Shown here: positions 28,694 through 37,615 of the stretch, piece after piece
Layout of the letters: every line of letters begins with the position of its first letter
Position numbering within the stretch: the first letter of the stretch is position 1
DNA from: CAZHTS01 sp964535315
Lineage (GTDB): Bacteria; Chloroflexota; Anaerolineae; Anaerolineales; Anaerolineaceae
Length of the DNA stretch: 64,000 nt
Direction of reading: 5' to 3'
Assembly (NCBI GenBank): GCA_964535315.1
Contig: CAZHTS010000014.1
Location: 1-64,000, forward strand
Position numbers and translations under genes: made by a program
The notes under the pieces: model-generated
The model's input: the letters and a program-made list of their open reading frames with translations, nothing else
What the model was told of the DNA's origin: nothing
The model's database searches: none

Positions 28694-30223
28694 TTACTCC
28701 TGCCAGCGAATGCGATAGACCTGTACGTAGCCGTATGAATCGCTTTCAAACTCGGTCAGCAGTTCAGCATGCCTGTCCAGATAGGCCAACAACTCCGTAC
28801 GCGGAATATGGTAATAATACCAGGGTAAAGCCGGATCGACCACGTCCAGAACCACCGTCTGGCGGTCCAGAATCAGGATGTCGCCCTGATAGTGGGCAAA
28901 AGCGTCCCCAATCGTCCCGCCGTAAACGCGCGGGTAAAGGAACAACACTTCCCACGAAGCGTAAGGATGGTCGTAAAGCCCCAGCCAATGGGTCTGTGAA
29001 CCGATCAAGCGTTCGCCAGGCCGGACGACCGCCTCGATCCGCCCAATCGTCTGCTGAAAATCCTGATAGCGATTTACCTGCAACTGAGCAGCGCTCAACG
29101 CCAGCGCACCCGCACAGGCCCCCCACACAATCACCCGGCTGGCATAATCCCGCCATCCGCCGCGCCACGGCTGGCGCACAAAACGCAGCAAGAACCAGGC
29201 CGCCATCATCATCATGACCGGCGTAAGATAAATGGCGTAACGCGCCGGTTTATAAGGCATGACAAAAAAAGCCGCCACCAGCAGCGCCCCATTCAATCCC
29301 AGCAGGTGCCAGGAACCACGGCTGCGCTCACGCGCCAACCCGGGGATCGCCGCCAGCACCAGAATCAACAACGAGGAAGCCACCACCAACAAATAGGGGC
29401 CAGTTTCGGTAAACGATCGCTGCCACAACATGGGAGAATTCAGCCCCAACAACAAAGGCTGCTGGGTATTGCCAAACAGGAACAAATTGGCCTCAAAGAA
29501 AGTCTGCGGGTACTGCACCACGTGCAGCCAGGCAAAAATGGCCAGCCCCACCAACCCGCCGCTGGCAAAACCCCAAAAATGCGCCCGGCGCAGTGTAGAC
29601 CAGCGATTATCCATCCAGTACAGCAGCAAAATCGCCGGGATGTAAATGACGCTGTTCATATGCGTCTCCACCGCCAGCCCAATACACAACCCGCTCAAAA
29701 AGCCAATCAGATAAGGCCAACGCCTCCGATAATAATATAAAGCAATTCCACCAAAGCCTAATAAAGTAGCCAGAATATCGTACCGTACCAGGTGCGCCGA
29801 ATAGAAAAACGGGATGGAAACTGCCAGCAAGAGCGTGCTGAGCCGCGCCAGCGCATACCCACCCAGGCGGCTGGCAATCCAGAAGTTCACCGCCAGCAGC
29901 CCCACACCCAGAAGCAGCGAAAATACCCGCAGGGCAATAAAATCCGGCGAACCCACCAGGCGCAAGACGAGCGAGTGCAACGCCGTAACCAGCCACTGGT
30001 TCAACGTCCAGTAACCGTCAAACTTTTCAACAATGCCGCCATCCAACACCCCAAACTGCCTGCCCGTTTGAATAAACGCCCAGGCGCGCGCCGTCAGCCA
30101 GCCCTCATCACAAAACGGCGCCGGGTAACGCAACGGCGACCAGATGTGCACCACCGCCACAAGGCCATAAGCCAGCAACCAGCCCCACCAACGTCGTAAA
30201 AAGTCTTTAACCAAGCGCCTCAC
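28694..30223 (-). CDS. GT39/ArnT-like glycosyltransferase (GT-C fold)
   Basis: About 509 residues, multi-pass membrane enzyme. After the first helix comes CDEGWLTARAW near residues 38-48, the DE motif of the first external loop typical of PMT/ArnT enzymes. A dozen helices follow and then a C-terminal extracytoplasmic domain. It uses a polyprenyl-phosphate sugar as donor. The GTG at 30223 overlaps the stop of the upstream gene (GTGA). The frame is open to a GTG at 30292, but that start would overlap the previous gene by 72 bases. The upstream GT2 could make its donor. Confidence 0.8.
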   Translation of the reverse strand: MRRLVKDFLRRWWGWLLAYGLVAVVHIWSPLRYPAPFCDEGWLTARAWAFIQTGRQFGVLDGGIVEKFDGYWTLNQWLVTALHSLVLRLVGSPDFIALRVFSLLLGVGLLAVNFWIASRLGGYALARLSTLLLAVSIPFFYSAHLVRYDILATLLGFGGIALYYYRRRWPYLIGFLSGLCIGLAVETHMNSVIYIPAILLLYWMDNRWSTLRRAHFWGFASGGLVGLAIFAWLHVVQYPQTFFEANLFLFGNTQQPLLLGLNSPMLWQRSFTETGPYLLVVASSLLILVLAAIPGLARERSRGSWHLLGLNGALLVAAFFVMPYKPARYAIYLTPVMMMMAAWFLLRFVRQPWRGGWRDYASRVIVWGACAGALALSAAQLQVNRYQDFQQTIGRIEAVVRPGERLIGSQTHWLGLYDHPYASWEVLFLYPRVYGGTIGDAFAHYQGDILILDRQTVVLDVVDPALPWYYYHIPRTELLAYLDRHAELLTEFESDSYGYVQVYRIRWQE

Positions 30224-31395
30224 CCTACCCAATAGCCCAGATAAAAGATTGAAAGAAACAAAATCTGGCTGCCCACCGCAAATGCAAACCACAACATCTG
30301 CCCCCAGCGGTTACGCCACAAAAGCGCCTGGCCGATGAATAACGGCAGCCACAAAAGTGCATACCGCGACACGCTGAGTAATAAATTCCCCTCGGTCATT
30401 TTCATCAGCGCCGAGAGCAGCAACGGCCAGGCGTAGGCCAGATACACAGCAGGCACGCGGCGCGTCATGGCAATCATCATGCCCAACCCCAGCAGACCCA
30501 ATCCCAGGTCAAACAACGTCGTTCCTAACGGGATCGAGTACCCTTGAATATACTGCACCAACGCAACGATGTTCCCGACCAGGCCCTGCCAGGGCAGGCC
30601 AAAACGCTCCTGCCAGACACGCCCCACCAGTTGCCAATACCACGGCGCGCCCAACCCATAATGCGCAAAAAGGACATATCCGCCCCAGGCCAACACCGGC
30701 AGCCCGGCAGGGATAAAACGCAGCGCCAGCGCCGGGCGCAGTGGCCGCTCCTGCCATACACATCGACCGATCTCCCAGGCCAACACGCATACCAGTGTAA
30801 GCCCCTGGTTGCGCGACAGGGCCCCGATAGCAGCCAGACCACCCGCCAGCCACCAGCGTTTCCGGCGCAGCGCCCACAACGTCCCCACCGCCAGCAGCAG
30901 GAACAACGCCTCTGTATAGATGGCCTGCAAAAAGAAAGCCGTGGGAAAGATCGCCATCAAAAACAGCACCCGGCGCGCAACCGCCTCGCCAAAGTCCTCG
31001 CCAAGCAGGCAGTACAGCCCATAAAATGCAGCGATCAACGCCAGCAAAGATACGACCAACCCCGCCAACAAAGGACTGGGGGAAAACACATCGAAAAAAC
31101 GGGTCAATAGCGGATAAAGCGGCGGCCAGACTGCGTTTTGCAGGTCCGCTGTATACCCATACACGGCTATCTTGAGATAATGGATGCTGTCCCAGCGATA
31201 CCACGGTTCTAACAAGATGCGCTCAATCTGAGTGCCGGCGCTCATCGCCGCCGGCAGCGGCTCATACCCATCGCCGGCAACAGCCTGTGCAGGCAGAACC
31301 ATTGCCAGAACAGCCACCCATACCGTTATAGCCAGGCGCGCACCCCCCGCGGTCAATAACGCATACTTCCACGCATTGCGCTGCAAATCGTTCAT
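30220..31395 (-). CDS. PIG-V-like mannosyltransferase family protein (GT-C fold)
   Basis: 391 residues with about ten transmembrane helices. The WYRWDSIHYLKIAVYGY segment near residue 65, with WPPLYPLL and FFLQAIYTEALFLLL after it, matches the PIG-V/bacterial mannosyltransferase family; the WD pair is the conserved loop acid. Donor is expected to be a polyprenyl-phosphate mannose or similar. It starts with ATG 3 nt after the GT2 stop and ends overlapping the GT39 start, so GT2, PIG-V-like, GT39 and the flippase-like gene form one tight operon. Confidence 0.82.
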   Translation of the reverse strand: MNDLQRNAWKYALLTAGGARLAITVWVAVLAMVLPAQAVAGDGYEPLPAAMSAGTQIERILLEPWYRWDSIHYLKIAVYGYTADLQNAVWPPLYPLLTRFFDVFSPSPLLAGLVVSLLALIAAFYGLYCLLGEDFGEAVARRVLFLMAIFPTAFFLQAIYTEALFLLLAVGTLWALRRKRWWLAGGLAAIGALSRNQGLTLVCVLAWEIGRCVWQERPLRPALALRFIPAGLPVLAWGGYVLFAHYGLGAPWYWQLVGRVWQERFGLPWQGLVGNIVALVQYIQGYSIPLGTTLFDLGLGLLGLGMMIAMTRRVPAVYLAYAWPLLLSALMKMTEGNLLLSVSRYALLWLPLFIGQALLWRNRWGQMLWFAFAVGSQILFLSIFYLGYWVG

Positions 31396-31398
31396 CGG

Positions 31399-32328
31399 TT
31401 AGAAGTTAATGCGTTCTTTTTCAATCACCAGCGGGCGCTTGAGCACCTGGGTATAGATCGACCCAATGTACTCGCCCACAATCCCCAAGAAGAACAACTG
31501 CACCGAAGAAAAGAAAAACAGTCCCACCACCACCGGCGCAGACCCCAGCGAGAAGTTCTGCCAGAAAATCAACTTATACACCAGGTAAAACAGCCCCACT
31601 ACAAAACTGGCCACCCCGGCCACAAAACCGAACATCGTTGCCAGGCGCAGAGGGATTTTTGAATGGTTGGTCAGGCCCAACATGGCCATGTCGTACAGCG
31701 TGAAGAAATTATTTTTGGTAATGCCACGCTTACGGGTGGGCTGCAAAAACTCGATCCTGGCGCTCTCAAAACCGATATCGGCAATCAGGCCGCGGAAATA
31801 AGGATAGGGGTCGTCGATCTGGCGCAAAATACGAATCACTTCCTGATCGTACAGGCCAAACCCGGTAAAGTTCTCCACCAGTTCAATGTCCGATAGGGTA
31901 CGCAGCGTACGATAATACAACGTGCGCAAGGCGAACAATACGACCGTCTCTTCGCTGTGCGACTTAACCCCCATCACCACCTTATACCCCGCTTCCCATT
32001 TCTGGACAAAGTCGCGGATCAAATGTGGTGGATCCTGCAAATCCGAAGCCATCGAGATGACCGCATCCCCGCTGGCCTGCAACAGAGCATGATACGGCGA
32101 ACGGATGTGCCCAAAGTTGCGGGCATTGACAATCACTTTCACCCGTTCATCCTGCGCGGCAATTTCACGCAAAATCGGCACGGTGCGGTCTTTTGAAGCG
32201 TTGTCAATATAAATATGCTCGTATTCATACCCCGCCAAGGTCGCCATTACGTTCTTGACCTGCTCGTACAGTTCACGAACGTTCTCTTCCTCGTTATAGC
32301 ACGGACTGACAATACTGATCCGTTTCAT
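31399..32328 (-). CDS. Family 2 glycosyltransferase, polyprenyl-phosphate type
   Basis: 309 residues. GT2 core: ISIVSPCYNEEENV at the N-terminus, YIDNASKDRT, and SMASDLQDPPHLI holding the DXD-like site. Two C-terminal transmembrane helices (about 230-290) with GEYIGSIYTQVLKRP, the GtrB/ArnC signature. It probably charges polyprenyl phosphate with a hexose for the two GT-C enzymes that follow. It is separated from the HAD gene upstream by 88 bases in which I see no strong promoter. Confidence 0.9.
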   Translation of the reverse strand: MKRISIVSPCYNEEENVRELYEQVKNVMATLAGYEYEHIYIDNASKDRTVPILREIAAQDERVKVIVNARNFGHIRSPYHALLQASGDAVISMASDLQDPPHLIRDFVQKWEAGYKVVMGVKSHSEETVVLFALRTLYYRTLRTLSDIELVENFTGFGLYDQEVIRILRQIDDPYPYFRGLIADIGFESARIEFLQPTRKRGITKNNFFTLYDMAMLGLTNHSKIPLRLATMFGFVAGVASFVVGLFYLVYKLIFWQNFSLGSAPVVVGLFFFSSVQLFFLGIVGEYIGSIYTQVLKRPLVIEKERINF

Positions 32329-32416
32329 GCGTCACCCCATTTCTTTTGATAAGAACCAATCTCCGGGAATTTCTCTCCCGCGCCGATTTTTTCAGCGCAG
32401 AACGATCCTTCTCATT

Positions 32417-33067
32417 TTACTTCGAATTGTCCAAAACAATACCCAACAAATCCGCAAAGGCGTCAATCGTCGCCCAGGCACAGGGCAGATCATCCATACG
32501 ACCATATCCATAACGCGCCAACACAAATCGTAACCCGCACTCCTGCGCTGCCAGACCATCGTTTTCCGTATCGCCCACCAACAAGGTTTGCTCAGGTGCC
32601 AGACAATGCCGCTCCAGCAAATCTCGAATGCATTCCTGTTTGTTGGCAAAACGCGGCGAACGCGAGTCGGGGCTGAGCACCTCAACAAAATACGAGGAAA
32701 GACCACTATGCTGCATAATCTGTCCCGTAGGCAAACTGGGCTTGTACGTTACCACAAAACACCGCATCTTCCCATCGACCAGTGTCGTCAGGGTCTCTCT
32801 CACCCCCGGATACACAGCACTGAGCGCCCATCCTTCATAATCATAAACTTTACGAAACCCGGCTTCTAACTGCCCCAAGACAGCCTCGTCCAAATCTGGA
32901 AAAGACTGTAAAAAAATCGTACGCATCGGAGGGCCAATACGTTCTCGCAAACTACCCAATTGACGTCCAGGCAACACCCCGTCCACTGCCTGTTGGGCGG
33001 CATATTCAATTCCAGCCCGGCTGTCGATTAATGTCCCATCCAGGTCAAACAATACAGACGCGATCAT
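32417..33067 (-). CDS. HAD-superfamily phosphatase (phosphoglycolate phosphatase-like)
   Basis: 216 residues, cytosolic. Motif I FDLDGTLIDS with the nucleophile Asp at residue 8; motif II Thr in FVVTYKPS; motif III Lys in NKQECIRDLL; motif IV VGDTENDGLAA. The helical cap between motifs I and II is of the C1 type, as in Gph/PGP enzymes. Substrate unknown; a sugar phosphate would fit the setting. A GAGGA SD precedes the ATG. A minus-strand terminator just upstream means it needs its own promoter. Confidence 0.9.
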   Translation of the reverse strand: MIASVLFDLDGTLIDSRAGIEYAAQQAVDGVLPGRQLGSLRERIGPPMRTIFLQSFPDLDEAVLGQLEAGFRKVYDYEGWALSAVYPGVRETLTTLVDGKMRCFVVTYKPSLPTGQIMQHSGLSSYFVEVLSPDSRSPRFANKQECIRDLLERHCLAPEQTLLVGDTENDGLAAQECGLRFVLARYGYGRMDDLPCAWATIDAFADLLGIVLDNSK

Positions 33068-33114
33068 CTATCCTCGCAATTTAGATCTCTCATATCCACA
33101 CCGGTACAAATAAC

Positions 33115-33160
33115 AAAAAAGAGGTCGCTCGGCTGTTAATAGTGCCAGGCAGAGCGACCC
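33115..33160 (-). terminator. Intrinsic terminator of the ThDP enzyme-aldolase operon
   Basis: Arms GGTCGCTC/GAGCGACC enclose a 21-nt loop. On the minus strand the stem is followed by CTCTTTTTTG. It isolates the aldolase transcript from the HAD gene. Confidence 0.75.
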
Positions 33161-33213
33161 CCATTCAGATAGCTACAGAATAACAGGCGCAGCCGGTTGT
33201 CGGAGGTTCAACA

Positions 33214-34029
33214 TCATTCGTATACGCCGCCGGCCTCTTCAATCAATGCCTTGTACCGTTTCTCCAACATAACGATACGTTGATCATCCTCGGTCGAAAT
33301 CAGTTTATAGTAATCTCGTTTGTTCTTCAACCAGAGCAATTCAAAACCGACCGCCTTCAAAATGCCTTTATCCGCATTCTCATTCAACGCCCCTGGACAC
33401 TCGAAAATTACTTTCCGGGTTTCGTAGCGATCGATTGAACCGGGAGGTAAATTACGGAAGAACGGCAACGAATGAGCAGAAACGCCTCCGCCAATCGCAT
33501 TTTCCAACGACCGCTGTTTTGATTTCAAGAAGAGCTCTCGGGTGATCTCAAAAACGGCCGGTGTATTAATGTCCTCGCGCGAAAGCCCCATGGAACCCGT
33601 CAGGTCAACCCGTCCCATGACGACACCATCCAACGCATCAATTTCAGGCAAGGCGAGCATCTCATCAAAATTCTTGCAGGCCTGTATGGTTTCAATGTTA
33701 ACCGCAAAACGAATATCCTTGCGCTCCTCCTCAGGAAATGCCAGGCGCGTCGCCAACAAGAACTTCTTCAAAGCATACGCCGTCTCAACCATTGGAGCAA
33801 CCATGCGTTCCACGCCAATCGTACGGCACTCATACATGTCGCGCAGTGCCTCGCACCCCCCAATTTTTATAGTAAGTGCCAGTCCTGCTCGCATCACAAC
33901 CTCTTTGAGGCGTAAAACCTCCTCCAACCGGGTGCCCTCCGCTTCAAATTCTGCTTTGATCCCAGAAACGAAATGATTCTCACGGAGGTCCTTTAAGACG
34001 TTCAACATGCGATGTTCAAGATTGTTCAT
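33214..34029 (-). CDS. HpcH/HpaI-type aldolase/citrate lyase family protein
   Basis: 271 residues, (beta/alpha)8 barrel of the pyruvate-type aldolase family. The metal ligands are present: E113 in FAVNIETIQA and D142 in GRVDLTGSMG. The family's GVERMVAPMVET segment precedes them. Such enzymes make or cleave 2-oxo acids by aldol chemistry with pyruvate or a similar enolate. It follows the ThDP-enzyme gene by 41 bases and is the last gene before a terminator, so the two very likely act in one pathway. Its exact substrate cannot be read from the sequence. Confidence 0.82.
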   Translation of the reverse strand: MNNLEHRMLNVLKDLRENHFVSGIKAEFEAEGTRLEEVLRLKEVVMRAGLALTIKIGGCEALRDMYECRTIGVERMVAPMVETAYALKKFLLATRLAFPEEERKDIRFAVNIETIQACKNFDEMLALPEIDALDGVVMGRVDLTGSMGLSREDINTPAVFEITRELFLKSKQRSLENAIGGGVSAHSLPFFRNLPPGSIDRYETRKVIFECPGALNENADKGILKAVGFELLWLKNKRDYYKLISTEDDQRIVMLEKRYKALIEEAGGVYE

Positions 34030-34070
34030 TGCGATACTCCTTTGCAGAATAGGCTTGCCGGGAGAGCCAC

Positions 34071-35870
34071 CTATGCCTCCCAGGGAGCAATAATCATATT
34101 GGAGAGAAACTCTTCTCTATCCAAAAAAGGATACATGTCTTCCAGAGGACTGGAAACCATCTTGCCGTCAGCCAATCGCCTGGACGCTATCCTGGGCTCA
34201 AAAGCCTGTTCGACATCCACCACCACATCACACAGGCATGGCCCTGGACGATCCAGAATATCACCCAACTGATCGAGATCCGTCAACCGTTCCATCCGAA
34301 ACGCGGTTATTCCATACGCTTGAGCCAACCTGACCATATCTGGGAAGCTCACCCCACTTTGGGGGCTTTCTCCCACAAAATTTCCTGCAAAGAAATTCTT
34401 TTGCGTCGAATGAATGGACAGATAACCATTATTATTAAAAACAAAAATCTTTAACGGCAATTGATGGTGTACCACCGTCTGCAATTCCTGAATGTTCATC
34501 TGAATGCTTCCATCCCCCTCGAGGCAAATCACTCTATTTCCAGGGCGGCCAAAACACGCCCCAATGGCAGCCGGCAAGCCATATCCCATCGACGCGCAAC
34601 CGGAATTGACGATATGTCTTTGCCCTTCTTTGATTTCCATCGTCTGAATCGGGATCACACACGAAGACCCATTGGAACTGACGATCACATCCGCCGCCGT
34701 CAGTTTTTGAGACAGGCGCTCACAAAAAGCATACGGATTTAAGGGATGATCGCGATACTGACCCGCAGATACCGGGGGATAACGTTTCAAACGCTCCCGA
34801 CACCAACTCAGCCATTCTGGCGCCACCGTAATGCCAGCAGCATCCACTTTAGCCGCCAGTTCTCGCATAAACACTTTTGCATCTGCACAGACAGGTAGAT
34901 CTATCTTGATGGTCGGCTTTTTCAATTCCTCCGGGTCTATGTCGACAACCACTTTATAAGCGGCGCGAGCGACAGACGCAAACGTATATCCAATCTGGCG
35001 CACGTTCAAACGGCAGCCAATCGAAAGCAGAAAATCACTGTTCTGAAAGATAAAATTGGCCGCTCGCTGGCCCACCGTACTCGGCCGGCCGGCATACAGT
35101 GGGTGATCTGTTGCCACCAGGTCGATGGCATCCCACGCCGCCTGAACCGGGAAGCCCAATTGATCCATCAGGTTTTTCATTTCACCCGTTGCCCCCGCCA
35201 GACGTATCCCGGCGCCAACGAGCAACACCGGTCGTTTGGCCTCTTTCATTCGCCGCACCACCTCATCCAACAAGCCCCCCAGCTCCCCGCCGCCAGCCGC
35301 GTCGACCTCGGCGTCCACTGCTGACAATTCCAACGGATCGATCTGTGCAGCCTGCACATTGAGCGGAACATCCAGCCATACCGGGCCAGGTCTGCCAGAC
35401 AACGCCAGCTTCCAGGCCTTTTCCAGGTGATGCCGGATTGTCTTAGGATCGGTGACCATCACTGCATATTTTGTAATCGGTTTTACGATCTCGACAATAT
35501 TGGCTTCCTGGTCTCCCAATTGTCGCAAAGACAGCCCAGTACTTGCCACAGTAGTATCGAAACGTACCTGCCCCGAGATATAAATTGCCGGGATCGAATC
35601 TAGCCATTGTCCCAGAACCCCGGTCAGCGCATTCGTGCCACCCGGCCCGGTGGTTACACACACCACCGCCGGGATCCCCCCCACGCGCGTATACCCCTCG
35701 GCGCCCACTGCACACGCCTGCTCATGATGATTGCAAACGATTTTTAACCGGCTCTCTCGCCCAAAAGCATCGTTCAGATGCATGGCTCCGCCACCCGTTA
35801 CCATAAACACATGCCGGCAGCCTTTTTCTGCAAAAAAAGACGCAATATAATCAGCAACCCTGATCATCAT
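34071..35870 (-). CDS. Thiamine-diphosphate-dependent enzyme, acetolactate synthase/YerE-like
   Basis: 599 residues with the three domains of the acetolactate synthase family. The cofactor-activating Glu is E50 in CNHHEQACAVGAEGY. The ThDP-Mg motif starts at GDGS (452-455) and ends at NNNG about 26 residues on. The middle domain (about 200-340) keeps the Rossmann-like fold. It is not a housekeeping ilvB by context: no regulatory subunit, and it lies among sugar genes. YerE, which adds a two-carbon unit to a CDP-4-keto-3,6-dideoxyhexose, is a family precedent; that role here is inference. An AGGA SD precedes the ATGATG start. Confidence 0.85.
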   Translation of the reverse strand: MMIRVADYIASFFAEKGCRHVFMVTGGGAMHLNDAFGRESRLKIVCNHHEQACAVGAEGYTRVGGIPAVVCVTTGPGGTNALTGVLGQWLDSIPAIYISGQVRFDTTVASTGLSLRQLGDQEANIVEIVKPITKYAVMVTDPKTIRHHLEKAWKLALSGRPGPVWLDVPLNVQAAQIDPLELSAVDAEVDAAGGGELGGLLDEVVRRMKEAKRPVLLVGAGIRLAGATGEMKNLMDQLGFPVQAAWDAIDLVATDHPLYAGRPSTVGQRAANFIFQNSDFLLSIGCRLNVRQIGYTFASVARAAYKVVVDIDPEELKKPTIKIDLPVCADAKVFMRELAAKVDAAGITVAPEWLSWCRERLKRYPPVSAGQYRDHPLNPYAFCERLSQKLTAADVIVSSNGSSCVIPIQTMEIKEGQRHIVNSGCASMGYGLPAAIGACFGRPGNRVICLEGDGSIQMNIQELQTVVHHQLPLKIFVFNNNGYLSIHSTQKNFFAGNFVGESPQSGVSFPDMVRLAQAYGITAFRMERLTDLDQLGDILDRPGPCLCDVVVDVEQAFEPRIASRRLADGKMVSSPLEDMYPFLDREEFLSNMIIAPWEA

Positions 35871-35901
35871 TGATTCATCCTGGTAAATTCAACTTTTGTC
35901 C

Positions 35902-35930
35902 ATTATCCGCTAAACCCAGGTAGATGTCAA
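35902..35930 (-). promoter_or_regulatory. Strong promoter for the ThDP enzyme-aldolase operon
   Basis: On the minus strand a consensus TTGACA (35930-35925), exactly 17 bp, then GATAAT (35907-35902), about 30 nt before the ATG at 35870. Confidence 0.8.
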
Positions 35931-36071
35931 TCAATCGTCCTTTGGGCGATCCCTCAGTCCACCGATAACCCGCGCTACATTGACCACCTGACAGGATTGT
36001 GAAGTCGGCCTGCCACAACCCGGCGATAATGTCCTGTATAATATCCCAAAATACTCAGGGTCAGGCTTGAT

Positions 36072-36683
36072 ATGCAATTTGTCCCCACAAGAATTCCAGG
36101 TTGTATCAAAATCATCCCCCAGGTGCAGAGCGACTCACGCGGCACCTTTGTGAAAACGTTTGCCTCGAGCGCGTATTTTGCCCAACACATCGATCTGAAT
36201 CTGGCCGAAGAATATTTTAGCGTCTCGCACTACGGCGTGCTGCGCGGTTTGCACTTCCAACTCCCGCCGGTGGATTACCATAAGCTGGTCTATTGTATCC
36301 AGGGAGAAGTTTTCGATGTGCTGGTTGACCTGCGGACAGGCTCTCCGACCTACGGACAATTTGAAACCTTTCAACTCAACGGAGAAAGCGTCCACATCCT
36401 CTATATCCCCTCAGGGATCGCTCACGGCTTTCAAGTCACCAGCGCTGCCGCCACGCTGGTCTACAAAGTCAGCGCCGAATATTCGCCCGAACACGACCAC
36501 GGCATACGTTGGGACTCACTGAATATCCCCTGGCCAGTTGGCGCTGCGACCCTGTCCCCGCGCGACCAACATTTCCCCGCGTTCGAATGCTTTGACAGCC
36601 CATTCTATTTCGACTCAAAACCGTCCGTACAGGTCGAATGGCAGACCCTGTCCCCGCAGCAATCGCAGGGAAACGCAGGATGA
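36072..36683 (+). CDS. rfbC: dTDP-4-dehydrorhamnose 3,5-epimerase-like protein
   Basis: 203 residues, cupin-fold sugar nucleotide epimerase. It has SDSRGTFVKTF, the catalytic His in GVLRGLHFQLPP, YHKLVYCIQGEVFDVLVDLR, IPSGIAHGF and PEHDHGIRWD, all RmlC signatures. An RmlC fold also serves CDP sugars (AscE), and no rfbD is in the window, so the true substrate may not be the rhamnose precursor. A TATAAT at 36037-36042 is a likely -10, about 30 nt before the ATG; it is divergent from the ThDP-enzyme operon. The stop overlaps the next gene's ATG in an ATGA. Confidence 0.82.
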   Translation: MQFVPTRIPGCIKIIPQVQSDSRGTFVKTFASSAYFAQHIDLNLAEEYFSVSHYGVLRGLHFQLPPVDYHKLVYCIQGEVFDVLVDLRTGSPTYGQFETFQLNGESVHILYIPSGIAHGFQVTSAAATLVYKVSAEYSPEHDHGIRWDSLNIPWPVGAATLSPRDQHFPAFECFDSPFYFDSKPSVQVEWQTLSPQQSQGNAG

Positions 36684-37615
36684 ACGCGGCTTTCCCCTAT
36701 GACAGTATCCTGTTGACCGGCGCCTCAGGTTTCATCGGCGCCCACCTGCTCGAGACGCTTACCCCCACGGGAACGCAAATTCATCTGGTAGGGCGAAAGC
36801 CACCCGGCGAACACCTCAAAACCCAATTAACCTCGCCCAACGTTCGGTGGCACACCCACGATGGCAGCACACAGGGGCTGATTGATATCCTGGCGCAAGC
36901 CCGGCCACAACTTGTATTCCACCTGGCATCTTGCTTTCTCGCTCAGCACACCAGCCAGGATATCGAGGCGCTGATACAGTCGAACATCCTTTTTGGCGCC
37001 CAGCTCCTCGAAGCGATGAGCCACAACGATGTGCGCTTTCTGGTCAATTTTGGCACCTCATGGCAAAAATACCACAACGCCGGCTACGATCCAGTCTGTC
37101 TCTACGCCGCCACCAAACAGGCCTTCCAGGACATCCTGTTCTTCTACACACAAACGACGCCCTTACGCGCCATTAATCTGCTGCTGTTTGATACCTACGG
37201 CCCCCGCGACCGGCGCAGGAAATTATTCGGCCTGTTGTTAGAAAACATGCGTTCCGGTCAGACGCTCAATATGTCTCCCGGCGAGCAATTACTGGATCTG
37301 GTATATATCAGCGATGTAATCGCAGCCTGCTTCGTATCCGCCGGCCAATTGCGCACCTTTGCCCCCGGTGATATGCAAACCTATGCGGTTTCTTCCGGCT
37401 GCCCCGTATCGCTAAGAACGGTCGTCGCCCGTTTTGAAGAAATAGCCGGGCGGAAACTATCCATTGCCTGGGGCGAACGGCCCTATCGCCCGCGCGAGGT
37501 GATGACCCCGTGGAACACAGGCGCCAACCTGCCAGGCTGGCGCCCCGAAATCGACCTCGATCAGGGCATTGCCCTGCTCTTAAACTCGGAAAGGCCAGGA
37601 AACGGCATATGCTGA
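36680..37615 (+). CDS. NAD-dependent epimerase/dehydratase (extended SDR)
   Basis: About 311 residues. Cofactor motif LLTGASGFIGAHLL near residue 10; the active-site Ser/Thr region reads VNFGTSWQKY and the YxxxK is YAATK (LYAATKQAF). The DTYGPRDRR loop and the C-terminal WRPEIDLDQGI region are typical of nucleotide-sugar reductases and epimerases. Coupled to the RmlC-like gene by ATGA overlap, it may reduce the epimerised 4-keto sugar, as RmlD or AscF do. Substrate not decided. The GT2 gene starts inside its last codons. Confidence 0.85.
   Translation: MNAAFPYDSILLTGASGFIGAHLLETLTPTGTQIHLVGRKPPGEHLKTQLTSPNVRWHTHDGSTQGLIDILAQARPQLVFHLASCFLAQHTSQDIEALIQSNILFGAQLLEAMSHNDVRFLVNFGTSWQKYHNAGYDPVCLYAATKQAFQDILFFYTQTTPLRAINLLLFDTYGPRDRRRKLFGLLLENMRSGQTLNMSPGEQLLDLVYISDVIAACFVSAGQLRTFAPGDMQTYAVSSGCPVSLRTVVARFEEIAGRKLSIAWGERPYRPREVMTPWNTGANLPGWRPEIDLDQGIALLLNSERPGNGIC

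Noticed and set aside
34071..35870. Housekeeping acetolactate synthase (ilvB)
   Set aside because: No ilvN or other branched-chain amino acid gene is near, and the operon partner is an aldolase within sugar genes; family membership alone does not support ilvB.
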